Shown one piece after another: positions 1 through 10,008 of a stretch of 64,000 bases of DNA. The notes under the pieces were generated by a model. The model did no database searches. It worked only from the letters and a program-made list of their open reading frames with translations, and was not told the DNA's origin. Both the position numbers and the translations under genes were made by a program. Source of the stretch: Streptomyces tagetis (GTDB lineage: Bacteria > Actinomycetota > Actinomycetes > Streptomycetales > Streptomycetaceae). Where the stretch lies: NCBI RefSeq assembly GCF_018069565.1, contig NZ_JAGPNL010000002.1, positions 1 through 64,000 on the forward strand, in the 5' to 3' direction. The stretch's first letter is position 1. Every line of letters starts with the position of its first letter.

Positions 1-149
1 CCCCGTACCGCCGGTGCCGCCACCGCGCGCGGCACCGGTCCCGCCGTCCCCGTCCAGACCCCGCGTCCGCCCGCCGCGCCCCGGTCCGCCCCGGACCGCG
101 CCGTGCCGCCGGGCGGGCGACCCGCCCCCTCACATCCGGGAAGAGGAAC

Positions 150-1244
150 ATGACACTGATCGGAGTGCCCCGGGAGACCGCGGCCGGCGAACGCCGGGTC
201 GCCCTCGTACCCAAAGTCGTCGAACGGCTGCGGGCCGCGGGCCTCGGCGTCGTGGTCGAGGCCGGGGCCGGTGCCGGGGCGCTGATCCCCGACGACGCGT
301 ACGCGCGTGCCGGAGCCGCCATCGGCGACCCGTGGGCGGCCGACGTCGTGGTCAAGGTGAACCCGCCGACCCCCGAGGAGACCGGGCTGCTCGGTCCCGC
401 CTCCACCGTGATCGGCTTCCTGGCCCCGCTGACCCGGCCGGAGGTCGCCGAACGGCTGCGGCTGGCCGGCGCGACCGGCTTCGCCATGGAGTCCGTGCCC
501 CGCATCTCCCGCGCCCAGTCCATGGACGCGCTCTCCTCCCAGGCCAATGTCGCCGGCTACCGGGCCGTCCTGCTGGCCGCCGACTGCTCCACCCGCTTCT
601 TCCCGATGCTCACCACGGCCGCCGGCACGGTGAAACCGGCCACCGTCCTGGTGCTCGGCGTGGGCGTCGCCGGACTCCAGGCGCTCGCCACCGCCAAGCG
701 GCTCGGCGCCCGCACCACCGGCTTCGACGTCCGCCCCGAGGTCGCCGAACAGGTCCGCTCCCTCGGCGCCCAGTGGCTCGACCTCGGCGTCAGCGCCTCC
801 GGAGAGGGCGGCTACGCCCGCGCCCTCTCCGAGGAGGAACAGGCGGAGCAGCAGCGCCGGCTGACCGACGCGATCAGCGGCTTCGACGTGGTGATCACCA
901 CCGCGCTGGTCCCCGGCCGCCCCGCGCCGACACTCGTCACCGCCGAGGCCGTCCGCCGAATGCGCCCCGGCAGCGTCGTCGTCGACCTCGCCGGCGAGAC
1001 GGGCGGCAACTGCGAACTCACCCGCCCCGGCGAGAGGGTGGTCCGGCACGACGTCACCGTCGCGGCCCCGCTCGACCTGCCCGCGACCCTCCCCGAGCAC
1101 GCCAGCGAGCTGTACGCCCGCAATGTCCAGGCGCTGCTCGAACTCATGCTGAAGGACGGCGAGTTCGCCCCGGACCTCTCCGACGAGATCCTCGCCGCCT
1201 GCTGCGTGACCCACCACAGTGACCAGCTCACGGAGGCCCGATGA
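150..1244 (+). CDS. pntAA: NAD(P) transhydrogenase subunit alpha, part 1 (PntAA)
   Basis: Soluble NAD(H)-binding domain I of the proton-translocating transhydrogenase, which couples proton re-entry to hydride transfer from NADH to NADP+. The 364-residue protein has the alanine-dehydrogenase/PntAA fold: an N-terminal part beginning GVPRETAAGERRVALVP and a Rossmann segment GVGVAGLQALATAKRLGA followed by an acidic FDVRPEV. The length fits the split-alpha form (as in Rhodospirillum) and lacks the membrane helices of fused E. coli PntA. The ATG at 150 follows a GGGAAGAGG ribosome site at 138-146. It is first of three overlapping genes. The 149 bases before it are very GC-rich and show nothing beyond this ribosome site. 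Confidence 0.95.
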   Translation: MTLIGVPRETAAGERRVALVPKVVERLRAAGLGVVVEAGAGAGALIPDDAYARAGAAIGDPWAADVVVKVNPPTPEETGLLGPASTVIGFLAPLTRPEVAERLRLAGATGFAMESVPRISRAQSMDALSSQANVAGYRAVLLAADCSTRFFPMLTTAAGTVKPATVLVLGVGVAGLQALATAKRLGARTTGFDVRPEVAEQVRSLGAQWLDLGVSASGEGGYARALSEEEQAEQQRRLTDAISGFDVVITTALVPGRPAPTLVTAEAVRRMRPGSVVVDLAGETGGNCELTRPGERVVRHDVTVAAPLDLPATLPEHASELYARNVQALLELMLKDGEFAPDLSDEILAACCVTHHSDQLTEAR

Positions 1245-1553
1245 TGTTCCTGGCCAACCTGGCGATCCTGGTGCTGGCGGGGTTCATCGGCTTCGCCGTG
1301 ATCTCCAAAGTGCCCAACACCCTGCACACCCCGCTCATGTCCGGCACCAACGCCATCCACGGCATCGTGCTGCTCGGCGGCCTGATCCTGCTCGGCCGGT
1401 CCGCGGGAGGCACCGTCGACCGGGTGCTGCTGGTCGTCGCCATCGTCTTCGGCACGATCAACGTCGTCGGCGGATTCCTCGTCACCGACCGGATGCTCGG
1501 CATGTTCAAGAGGAAGCCGGGCGCCACCGGAACCGGAAAGGAGACCACCGGCC

Positions 1554-1561
<8 letters not shown>
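1241..1561 (+). CDS. pntAB: NAD(P) transhydrogenase subunit alpha, part 2 (PntAB)
   Basis: Small membrane subunit (106 residues) that supplies the alpha-side helices of the proton channel (domain II). Three hydrophobic segments are visible: residues about 3-23 (MFLANLAILVLAGFIGFAVI), 40-57 and 65-86. The stretch around HTPLMSGTNAIHG is typical of this family. The ATG overlaps the pntAA stop by four bases (ATGA), so the two are translationally coupled. The stop lies inside the start region of pntB. Confidence 0.93.
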
Positions 1562-2942
<1,381 letters not shown>

Positions 2943-3002
2943 CCGGGGAGCGGCCGACCCCGCGCCGGCCGCTCCGCGCGCCACCCGAGGAAGGCGGTAC
3001 CC

Positions 3003-3992
3003 ATGCTGACCGACACCCACGGCCGGATCGCCACCGATCTGCGGGTCTCGCTGACCGACCGCTGCAACCTGCGCTGCACTTACTGCATGCCCGCCGAGGG
3101 CCTGGCCTGGCAGCCCCGGAGCGAACAGCTCACCGACGACGAGACCGTGCGCCTGGTACGGATCGCGGTGACCCGCCTCGGCGTCACCGACGTACGCTTC
3201 ACCGGCGGCGAACCGCTGCTGCGCCCCGGGCTGCCCGGCATCGTCGCCCGCTGCGCCGCGCTCGCCCCGCGCCCCCGGCTCTCGCTCACCACCAACGGGA
3301 TCGGGCTGACCCGGACCGCGCCCGCGCTGCGCGACGCCGGACTCGACCGGGTCAACGTCTCGCTGGACACCCTGCGCCCGGACCGGTTCGCCCGGCTCAC
3401 CCGCCGCGACCGGCACCGGGACGTGCTGGCCGGACTGGCCGCCGCCCGCGACGCCGGACTGGAACCGGTGAAGGTCAACTCCGTGCTGATGCGGGGCCTC
3501 AACGACGACGAGGCGCCCGAACTGCTCGACTGGGCCCTCCGGCACGGCTACCACCTGCGCTTCATCGAGCAGATGCCGCTCGACGCCCAGCACGGGTGGC
3601 AGCGCGAGCGGATGGTGACCGCGGCCGAGATCCTGGAGCGGCTCGCCGGGTCCTTCGCCCTCACCCCGCAGGACGAGGGGGTGCGGGGATCGGCCCCCGC
3701 CGAGCGGTGGTGGGTCGACGGCGGTCCGGCCACCGTCGGCGTGATCGCCTCGGTGACCCGGCCCTTCTGCCGGACCTGCGACCGCACCCGGCTCACCGCG
3801 GACGGGCAGGTGCGCTCCTGCCTCTTCGCCCGCGAGGAGACCGACCTGCGCACCGCGCTGCGTTCCGGGGCGCCGGACGAGGAGATCGCCGGGCTCTGGC
3901 GGACGGCGATGGCCGGCAAGAAGGCGGGCTCCGGCCTGGACGACCCGGCCTTCCTCCAGCCCGCCCGGCCGATGTCCGCCATCGGGGGTTAG
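3003..3992 (+). CDS. moaA: GTP 3',8-cyclase (molybdenum cofactor biosynthesis protein A)
   Basis: Radical-SAM enzyme for the first step of molybdopterin synthesis: GTP to 3',8-cyclo-7,8-dihydro-GTP. The 329-residue protein has the SAM cluster motif CNLRCTYC (Cys21, Cys25, Cys28), a second C-terminal cluster in FCRTCDRTRL...SCLFA, and ends in the Gly-Gly dipeptide typical of MoaA (MSAIGG). The ATG at 3003 has an AGGAAGG site just upstream. It sits 60 bases after pntB and may be co-transcribed. No other moa gene is in the window. Confidence 0.95.
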   Translation: MLTDTHGRIATDLRVSLTDRCNLRCTYCMPAEGLAWQPRSEQLTDDETVRLVRIAVTRLGVTDVRFTGGEPLLRPGLPGIVARCAALAPRPRLSLTTNGIGLTRTAPALRDAGLDRVNVSLDTLRPDRFARLTRRDRHRDVLAGLAAARDAGLEPVKVNSVLMRGLNDDEAPELLDWALRHGYHLRFIEQMPLDAQHGWQRERMVTAAEILERLAGSFALTPQDEGVRGSAPAERWWVDGGPATVGVIASVTRPFCRTCDRTRLTADGQVRSCLFAREETDLRTALRSGAPDEEIAGLWRTAMAGKKAGSGLDDPAFLQPARPMSAIGG

Positions 3993-4018
3993 CCCGGGGG
4001 TTGGCCCGGGGCGGGGGG

Positions 4019-4315
4019 CTGACCCGGCGGGACGCCGGGCGGCTGGTGGCGGCCGACTCGGCGCTGCACGGCGCCGTCGCGGCGCCGGCCGGGAACGACG
4101 TCCTGGCCCGTCTGATCGCCCTGGTGGACCGCCGGGTGCGCTGGTACCACGCGCCCGTCGCCCGGCTGCGGGGCGCGGACGCGTGGGCCGAGCACGCCGA
4201 GATCATCGAGGCCGTCGCGGAGGGGGAGGCGGAGCGGGCGGGCGAGTCGATGCGCCGTCACGCCGACTCCGCCACCGCCGCCAACCGTGACCGACGGGCA
4301 CCGGGGGCGAGTTGA
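4019..4315 (+). pseudogene. C-terminal remnant of a GntR-family (FCD domain) regulator
   Basis: About 98 codons in one open frame encode the C-terminal half of a FadR/GntR regulator's ligand-binding FCD domain. The segment reads LVAADSALHGAVAAPAGN, then DRRVRWYHAPVARL, then EHAEIIEAVAEGEAERAG and MRRHADSA, ending at TGA 4313-4315. In this family the His of LHxAV, the His of the middle helix and the EHxxIxxAV histidine bind a metal. No winged-helix DNA-binding part and no start codon precede it; upstream is the end of moaA. It is a 5'-truncated relic, probably of the former regulator of the genes that follow. Confidence 0.8.
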
Positions 4316-4420
4316 GCGGGCCCCGGCTGCGGGCAGGACCCCGGGGGAGCGCGCGCACCGAGCAGGAGGGCCGCGCACCACAAACGTCGGCACGACCCCT
4401 GGACAGGGCAACGTCACCCC

Positions 4421-4460
4421 CACAGAATACTGCCTACTCCATAACGTATGCAATTTCCCC
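4421..4460 (+). promoter_or_regulatory. AT-rich promoter/operator candidate before the gamma-glutamyltransferase gene
   Basis: In otherwise very GC-rich DNA, the 185 bases between the GntR relic and the ATG at 4501 contain one AT-rich island. It holds the small palindrome CATAACGTATG (4440-4450), and TAACGT inside it resembles a -10 box. Short AT-rich palindromes like this suit FadR-type regulators, so it may be the operator of the broken regulator upstream. No good -35 box is visible. Inference only. Confidence 0.35.
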
Positions 4461-4500
4461 CGGCATGACCTGACGCGAAGACTGACTCGAAGGAGCCGGC

Positions 4501-6096
4501 ATGACGCGCACTACCCGCCCGGTGGCCCTGGCGCGCAACGGGATGGTCAGCACACCGCACTACCTCGCCTCCGCGGCCGGACTCCAGGTCCTCCAGGAGG
4601 GCGGCACGGCGGTCGACGCCGCGATCGCCATCAACGCCACGCTCGGCGTGGTCTATCCGCACATGACCGGCCCCGGAGGGGACGCGTTCTGGCTCATCCA
4701 CGACGCCTCCACCGGCCGCGTCCACGCGCTCAACGGCAGCGGCCGGTCCGGCGCCCAGGCGAGCCGCGGGTACTTCCGCCGGCGCGGCCACGACGCGATC
4801 CCCGTCCGCGGTCCGCTCGCCTCGGTGACGGTGCCCGGCGCCGTGGACAGTTGGTGCGCCGCGCATGAACGTTTCGGCAGTCTGCCGCTCTCCCGGCTCC
4901 TGCGCTCGGCCATCACCTACGCCCGCGAGGGCTTCGCCGTGTGCGACAGCTACGCCACCTGCGCCGCCGAGGTCGCGGAGGTGCTGAGCGCCCACCCGCT
5001 CACCCGCAGCACCCTGCTCCCGGGGGACCGGGCGCCGCTCATGGCCGACGTCCTCGCCCTGCCCCGGCTGGCGGACACCCTCCAGACCGTCGCCGACCAG
5101 GGCCGCGCCGGTTTCTACGAGGGCGCGGTCGCCGAGGAGATCGCCACGAGCCTGCGCGAGGCGGGCGGGCTGCTCACCGCGGAGGACCTGGCCGCCCACC
5201 GCTCCGAGTGGACCGAGCCGATCTCCACCACGTACCGGGGCTACCGCTGCTACCAGCACCCGCCCAACTCCCAGGGGTTCGCGCACCTGATCGCCCTCAA
5301 CATCCTGGAGAACTTCGACCTGAGCGGGATGACGGACGACAGCCCCGACTACGTCCACCTGCTGGTGGAGGCTACCCGCCTGGCCTTCGCCGACCGCGAC
5401 CGCCACCTCACCGACCCCGCCTTCCACGACATCCCGCTCGGCGAACTGCTCTCCAAGGAGCACGCGGCCGACCTGAGCCGGCGCATCTCGGCCGACCCGG
5501 CGCCCGCGGTCCCCTCGGCGCGCATGGGCGGCGACACCACGTGCAGCGTCGTCGTGGACTCGGCCGGCAACGCGGCCTCCGTGATCCAGAGCCTCTACCA
5601 CGAGTTCGGCTCGGGCTTCATCGCCGGCGAGACGGGCGTACTCCTGCACAACCGCGGCTCGTTCTTCTCCCTCGACGAGGCGCACCCGAACCGCCTCGAA
5701 CCCGGCAAGCGCACCTTCCACACCCTCATGCCGGGCATGCTCTTCCGCGGCGACGAACTCGACCTCGTCTACGGCACGATGGGCGGCGAAGGCCAGCCCC
5801 AGACCTCCAACGCCCTGGTCACCCGGGTCGTCGACTTCGGCCGTGACGTCCAGTCGGCCATCGACGCGCCGCGCTGGCTCTACGGCCGCACCTGGGGCGA
5901 CGAGCGCCGCGACCTGCGGATGGAGGACCGCTTCCCCGCCGAGACGCTGGACCGGCTCCGCACCCGGGGCCACCCGGTGCGCGAAGTGCCGAGCTGGGAC
6001 GGGGTGATGGGGCACGCCCAGGCCATCCGGGTCACCGACGACGTGCTGATGGGCGGTGCCGACCCCCGGGGCGACGGTCTCGCCCTCGGCTGGTGA
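4501..6096 (+). CDS. gamma-glutamyltransferase family Ntn-hydrolase
   Basis: Member of the gamma-glutamyltranspeptidase superfamily, autoprocessing enzymes that cleave gamma-glutamyl (or related acyl) amides. The 531-residue protein begins LARNGMVSTPHYLAS and has GGTAVDAAIAINATLGVVYP and MTGPGGDAFWL in the alpha chain. The expected self-cleavage site is GGDTTCSVVVD, with Thr346 as nucleophile, and GTMGGEGQPQ lies near the C-terminus. The usual TTHxS reads TTCS here. No signal peptide is seen, so it is probably cytoplasmic, like the oxamate-amidohydrolase/cephalosporin-acylase branch. The ATG has GGAGCC just ahead. A permease follows 40 bases on, suggesting uptake and hydrolysis of one substrate. 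Confidence 0.85.
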   Translation: MTRTTRPVALARNGMVSTPHYLASAAGLQVLQEGGTAVDAAIAINATLGVVYPHMTGPGGDAFWLIHDASTGRVHALNGSGRSGAQASRGYFRRRGHDAIPVRGPLASVTVPGAVDSWCAAHERFGSLPLSRLLRSAITYAREGFAVCDSYATCAAEVAEVLSAHPLTRSTLLPGDRAPLMADVLALPRLADTLQTVADQGRAGFYEGAVAEEIATSLREAGGLLTAEDLAAHRSEWTEPISTTYRGYRCYQHPPNSQGFAHLIALNILENFDLSGMTDDSPDYVHLLVEATRLAFADRDRHLTDPAFHDIPLGELLSKEHAADLSRRISADPAPAVPSARMGGDTTCSVVVDSAGNAASVIQSLYHEFGSGFIAGETGVLLHNRGSFFSLDEAHPNRLEPGKRTFHTLMPGMLFRGDELDLVYGTMGGEGQPQTSNALVTRVVDFGRDVQSAIDAPRWLYGRTWGDERRDLRMEDRFPAETLDRLRTRGHPVREVPSWDGVMGHAQAIRVTDDVLMGGADPRGDGLALGW

Positions 6097-6136
6097 CGCC
6101 TGCCCCCGTACGGCCGGACGAGAGGAGTTCCCGAGA

Positions 6137-7888
6137 ATGGACAACGCGAGCATCTGGCTCTGGGCCGCCTCGCTGGCGCCGCTCGCCCTGCTGCTCTTCC
6201 TGATGATCGGCCGGGGCTGGGGAGCGGCGGAGGCCGGTTCGGTGGGGTGGCTGGTCGCCTCGCTGATCGCGCTCACCGTCTTCCACCTGCGCATGGAGGC
6301 CGTCGGGCTGGAGACGGTCAAGGGGGTCGTCGAGGCCGTCACCATCGTGTACATCATCGTCTCGGCGATCCTCATCTACGAGGTCGCCAAGGAGGCGGAC
6401 GCCTTCGTCCCCTTCCAGCGCGGGATGACGCGGCTCTTCGCCCATCCGCTGCTCCAGGTGATGGCGATCGGCTGGGTCTTCGCCTCCTTCCTCCAGGGCA
6501 TCACCGGCTTCGGCGTGCCCATCGCGGTGTGCGCCCCGCTGCTCGTGGGCATCGGGGTCCGGCCGCTGCACGCGGTGGTCATCGCCCTGGTGGGGCACGC
6601 CTGGAACAACACCTTCGGCACCCTCTCCGCCGCCTGGATCGGCATGAAGCAGGTCACCGACCTGTCGCCGGGGGAGTACGCCACGACCGCCGTCCAGACC
6701 TCCCTGCTGCTGTGGATGGTGAACCTGGCGGGCGGTCTGACCATCTGCTGGCTCTACGGACGGCTGCGCGGCGTGTGGGAGGGGCTGCCCGCGGTCCTGG
6801 TGATCTCGCTCGCGCACGGCGGGGTGACCCTCGCCCTGTCGCAGTGGGACGACACGCTGAACGGCTTCGCCGCCGGCCTCGTCGGCCTGCTGGTGGTCGC
6901 CGCCCTCGCGCGCCTGCCCCGCTACCGCCGCCCCTCCCGGGTGACGGACAGCCCGGTCTTCGCGCCCGGCACCCCCACCACCACGGCGCCGACCCCCGCC
7001 GGAGAGCCCGCCCCGGCCGGAGAGCCCGCCCCGGACCGGCCCGCCCCGGCGAGGGAGCCCACGCCGGACCGGACCGCCCCCGCCTCCGCCCCCGCGCCCG
7101 GCACCCCGTCCGGCGGCCCCACCCCCGTGGCCGTCCCGCCCGCCGGGGCCCCCGTACCCGCCGCCGCGATGTCGCTGAACAGCGCCTTCCTGCCGTACTC
7201 CACCCTGCTGGTGGTGACCGGGGTGGTGCTGCTGATCGGACCGCTGAAGAGCGTGCTCGGCAGGCCCACCGTCGACGTGGACTTCCCCGCCGTCACCACC
7301 GGGCTCGGCTTCACCACCCCGGCGTCGACGTCGACGCTGGCGCTGCTGACCCACGCGGGGACGCTGCTGCTCGTCACCGCCGTGATCAGTTACGTCCTCT
7401 ACCGCAGGGCGGGACACCTGCGGCGGCGGGCGTACCGCTCCATCCTGAGCGGCACGGTGGAGAAGGCGATCGGGCCGACCATCGCCGTGGTGACCCTCGT
7501 GGCGATGGCCTCGGTGATGCAGGGCTCGGGCCAGGCCGACGTCCTGGCGGCCAAGGTGGCCGCCTGGACCAGCGGGATCTATCTGCTCCTCGGCCCGTAT
7601 GTCGGGGTCTTCGGCACCTTCATCACCGGCTCCAACCTGTCGAGCAACCTGCTCTTCGGCGCCTTCCAGCAGACCACCGCCCAGGCGGCCGGGCTCAGCA
7701 CCGCCCAGGTCCTCAGCGCCCAGACGACCGGCGGCGCGCTGGGCACGATGATCTCCCCGAGCAAGATCCTGCTCGGCACCACCACCGCCGGGATCTCCGG
7801 CCAGGAGGGGCAAGTCCTGCGGCGGACCCTGCCGTTGACCCTGGTGATGACCGCCCTCGTCGGGCTGCCGTTCTTCCTGCTCGGGTAG
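6137..7888 (+). CDS. L-lactate permease (LctP) family transporter
   Basis: Multi-helix carrier of the LctP family, which moves lactate, glycolate or related 2-hydroxy acids with protons. The start is ATG 6137, preceded by AGAGGAG at 6121-6127; an upstream in-frame GTG-type extension has no ribosome site. The 583-residue protein contains the family signatures ITGFGVPIAVCAPLLVGIG, GHAWNNTFGTLS and, near the end, TGSNLSSNLLFG and MISPSKILLGT. Residues about 272-344 are an unusual proline/alanine/glycine-rich segment that splits the hydrophobic core. The physiological substrate is unknown and may be linked to the preceding gamma-glutamyltransferase-like enzyme. Confidence 0.88.
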   Translation: MDNASIWLWAASLAPLALLLFLMIGRGWGAAEAGSVGWLVASLIALTVFHLRMEAVGLETVKGVVEAVTIVYIIVSAILIYEVAKEADAFVPFQRGMTRLFAHPLLQVMAIGWVFASFLQGITGFGVPIAVCAPLLVGIGVRPLHAVVIALVGHAWNNTFGTLSAAWIGMKQVTDLSPGEYATTAVQTSLLLWMVNLAGGLTICWLYGRLRGVWEGLPAVLVISLAHGGVTLALSQWDDTLNGFAAGLVGLLVVAALARLPRYRRPSRVTDSPVFAPGTPTTTAPTPAGEPAPAGEPAPDRPAPAREPTPDRTAPASAPAPGTPSGGPTPVAVPPAGAPVPAAAMSLNSAFLPYSTLLVVTGVVLLIGPLKSVLGRPTVDVDFPAVTTGLGFTTPASTSTLALLTHAGTLLLVTAVISYVLYRRAGHLRRRAYRSILSGTVEKAIGPTIAVVTLVAMASVMQGSGQADVLAAKVAAWTSGIYLLLGPYVGVFGTFITGSNLSSNLLFGAFQQTTAQAAGLSTAQVLSAQTTGGALGTMISPSKILLGTTTAGISGQEGQVLRRTLPLTLVMTALVGLPFFLLG

Positions 7889-7932
7889 CGCCCCGCCGCG
7901 CCCGCCCACGACCCACAAAATGGAGAGACGCA

Positions 7933-8112
7933 TTGAACCCCACCGCACGCACCCAGGCGTGGTCGACCCTGGCGGCGGCCCTCGCCCTCCCGCTCCTCTA
8001 CATCGGCGGCACCCACGCCATGCCGCCGCTCTCCCTCCTCGGCCTCGCCGTCTTCACGACGAGCATGATGACCCCGCCCCTCCTGCGCTTCACGTCCCGC
8101 CGACGTTCCTGA
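7933..8112 (+). CDS. small two-helix membrane protein
   Basis: A 59-codon reading frame starting at TTG 7933 with GGAGAG six bases upstream. It encodes a basic N-terminus, two hydrophobic segments (about residues 11-25 and 31-48, the second containing PPLSLLGLAVF) and an Arg-rich end (RFTSRRRS). It follows the LctP-type permease by 44 bases on the same strand and has no similarity I recognise. It could be an accessory or stabilising subunit of the transporter. The unusual start codon and small size keep confidence moderate. Confidence 0.5.
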   Translation: MNPTARTQAWSTLAAALALPLLYIGGTHAMPPLSLLGLAVFTTSMMTPPLLRFTSRRRS

Positions 8113-8138
8113 CCGGGCCGGGCGCGGGCGGCCGGGTC
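8111..8138. terminator. imperfect hairpin between convergent genes
   Basis: GACCGGGCC (8111-8119) and GGCCGGGTC (8130-8138) pair with one mismatch around a 10-base loop, between the end of the small membrane-protein gene and the end of the convergent MFS gene. Position fits a shared terminator. No T-run follows, which is common in Streptomyces. Confidence 0.35.
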
Positions 8139-8185
8139 AGGTGTCGGGGCCGGTCAGGTGTCGGGCCCCGTCAGGCGTCGGTGCC
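8135..8185. repeat. three tandem 17-bp repeats over an MFS stop codon
   Basis: Three consecutive 17-base units lie at 8135-8151, 8152-8168 and 8169-8185. The first two differ only near the end (GGTCAGGTGTCGGGGCC against ...GGGCCC), and the third shares the core GTCAGGCGTCGG. The unit carries the minus-strand stop of the MFS gene (8171-8173), so its 3' end has been copied twice downstream, as expected from replication slippage. Confidence 0.8.
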
Positions 8186-9754
8186 GGTTCGCCGGGTGGG
8201 GGAGGTGCCGGCCATGCCGAACGCGGTCAGGGCGGCGGCGACCGCGGCGGCCACGCCGCACACCAGGAACGCGGTGCCGAAGCCGCTGCCCAGGGCGTCC
8301 AGGGCGAGACCCCGGGCGGCGGAGCCCGGGGCGCCGGGCGGCAGGCCGTTCACGGCGATGGGCCCTCCGGCCTCGGCGATCCGGCGTGCCGCCGCCATCT
8401 GGTCGACGGGCAGGCCGGCGCCGGACAGCTTCGCCGCGAAGGCCGAGCCCGCGTTGCTCAGGGCGACCGCGCCGACGACGACCGGACCGAGCACGAAGCC
8501 GAGATCGCGCAGCATGTTGGTGGTGGCGCTGGCCATCCCCGCGAGCTGCGGCGGCACGCTGTTCAGCGCCACGGCCGTCACCGAACTGACCGTCAGCGCG
8601 AAACCGATGCCGATCAGCAGGGCCGGGGCCATGAAGGCGCCGAGTCCGGGGTCGGTGACGTCCAGCCGGGTGCAGAGCAGGCAGCCGATCGCCATCAGGA
8701 CGAAGCCCGAGGTCAGCAGCACGGAGGCGGCCACCCGGTGGAGGAGCCGGGAGACCACCGGGATGAGCAGGAAGGCGGGGCCCTGGAGGAGCAGGAAGGG
8801 GATCGCGACGCGCAGCGGGTCCTGGTGCTGCACGGGCCCGAGCCACATGCTCGTCGCGAAGCAGGCGCCGAGGAAGGCGAGCATGCCGATGACCGCGACC
8901 ACGGACGAGACGGTGAAGGCCCGGTTGCGGAAGAGGCTCAGGTCGAAGATCGGGGAGGGGGCGCCCAGTTCGACCACGACGAAGCCGGCGAGGAAGCAGG
9001 CGCCGAGGCCGAAGGCGAGGAGGACGGGGAGGGTGGTCCAGCCCGACTCGGGGCCCTCGACGGCGCCGTAGAGGACGAGGACGAGGCCGAGGGCGAAGGT
9101 GATCTGGCCGGCCACGTCGAGTCTGCGGCCCCCGGGCGCCCGTGACTCCGTGGCCAGCGTCAGGGTGAGGACCACGCTGGCCAGGGCGAGTGCCACGAGG
9201 ACCCAGAAGGAGCCCCGCCACGACCCGACCTTGGCGAACGCGCCGCCGAGCAGCGGGGAGACGGCGGCTCCGGCGGACAGGAAGCCGCTCCACAGGGCCA
9301 CCGCGTGCGCCCGTTCCCGCGCGGTGCGCGTGACGGAGGTGATCGCGGTGAGCGAGCCGGGGAACATGGCGCCGGCGCCGAGTCCGTTGAGGGCGGCGCC
9401 GATCCACAGCACCTGGACGGTGGGGGCGAGGGCCGCCACCGAGCTGCCCGCGGCGACCAGCACCGTACCGGAGGCGATCAGCCGGCGGCGGCCGAAGAGG
9501 TCGCCGAGGACGCCGAAGGTGAACTCGAAGCAGACCACCGAGATCATGAAGGCGGCGGTGATCCAGGTGAGCTGGGAGCCGTGGGTCTGAAGGTCGCGCT
9601 GGAAGAGCCCGTTGAGCGAGGCGGGCAGCGCGTTGGCGACCTGGGCCACGAAGACCGCGCCGCAGGCGGCGGCCAGCGTCCCCGCGTAGCCCGGCATCCG
9701 GGCGGTCCTCTTCGCGGGGGCCGGGGACGTCGTCGTCCCGTTGTCGAGTGTCAT
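8171..9754 (-). CDS. MFS transporter, DHA2 (EmrB/QacA-like) family
   Basis: Probable proton-coupled drug or metabolite exporter of 527 residues with about 14 hydrophobic helices. N-terminal ALPASLNGLFQRDL, the loop-2 motif GVLGDLFGRRRLIASG and GLGAGAMFPGSLTAI are typical of the DHA2 group. I start it at 9754 (MTLDNGTTTS), which has GGGAGA 7-8 bases ahead; the longer frame to 9886 lacks a ribosome site. It is transcribed away from the IclR-gentisate block and may export or tolerate aromatic compounds. Known gentisate/3-hydroxybenzoate importers are usually of the AAHS family, so this is not an obvious uptake gene. Confidence 0.85.
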   Translation of the reverse strand: MTLDNGTTTSPAPAKRTARMPGYAGTLAAACGAVFVAQVANALPASLNGLFQRDLQTHGSQLTWITAAFMISVVCFEFTFGVLGDLFGRRRLIASGTVLVAAGSSVAALAPTVQVLWIGAALNGLGAGAMFPGSLTAITSVTRTARERAHAVALWSGFLSAGAAVSPLLGGAFAKVGSWRGSFWVLVALALASVVLTLTLATESRAPGGRRLDVAGQITFALGLVLVLYGAVEGPESGWTTLPVLLAFGLGACFLAGFVVVELGAPSPIFDLSLFRNRAFTVSSVVAVIGMLAFLGACFATSMWLGPVQHQDPLRVAIPFLLLQGPAFLLIPVVSRLLHRVAASVLLTSGFVLMAIGCLLCTRLDVTDPGLGAFMAPALLIGIGFALTVSSVTAVALNSVPPQLAGMASATTNMLRDLGFVLGPVVVGAVALSNAGSAFAAKLSGAGLPVDQMAAARRIAEAGGPIAVNGLPPGAPGSAARGLALDALGSGFGTAFLVCGVAAAVAAALTAFGMAGTSPTRRTGTDA

Positions 9755-9876
9755 GGCTGTTCTCCCTGGCTGGGAAGGACGGCGTCCCGCGGGCGGGAGC
9801 GTCGAGAGCGTGGAAGGGCTCGGCTCTGCGTACGCGGTGGGGGAGAGGGCACGACGCTGCCGGTGCGATGCCGTGG

Positions 9877-9905
9877 AGAATGACACTCGCTTTACGCCAC
9901 GTCAA
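9877..9905 (-). promoter_or_regulatory. candidate promoter of the MFS gene
   Basis: On the minus strand TTGACG (9905-9900) is followed after 17 bases by CATTCT (9882-9877), a fair -35/-10 pair about 120 bases ahead of the MFS start. The 254-base gap 9755-10008 holds nothing else convincing. Sequence inspection only. Confidence 0.4.
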
Positions 9906-10008
9906 TGATGTGTGCGCAAACTAAGGGGAGTGCCGTGTGTGTAAGGTCGGCGACTGGGAAGTCACCTGATGTCGCGTGAAGTCGCGCACATGCTCGCGCC
10001 GCCGGGCC

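Noticed and set aside
4414..6375. 653-codon open frame on the minus strand opposite the gamma-glutamyltransferase and permease genes
   Set aside because: Composition is Gly/Val/Arg/Asp-rich antisense shadow of GC-biased codons; no motifs, no ribosome site, and the plus-strand genes have clear family motifs.
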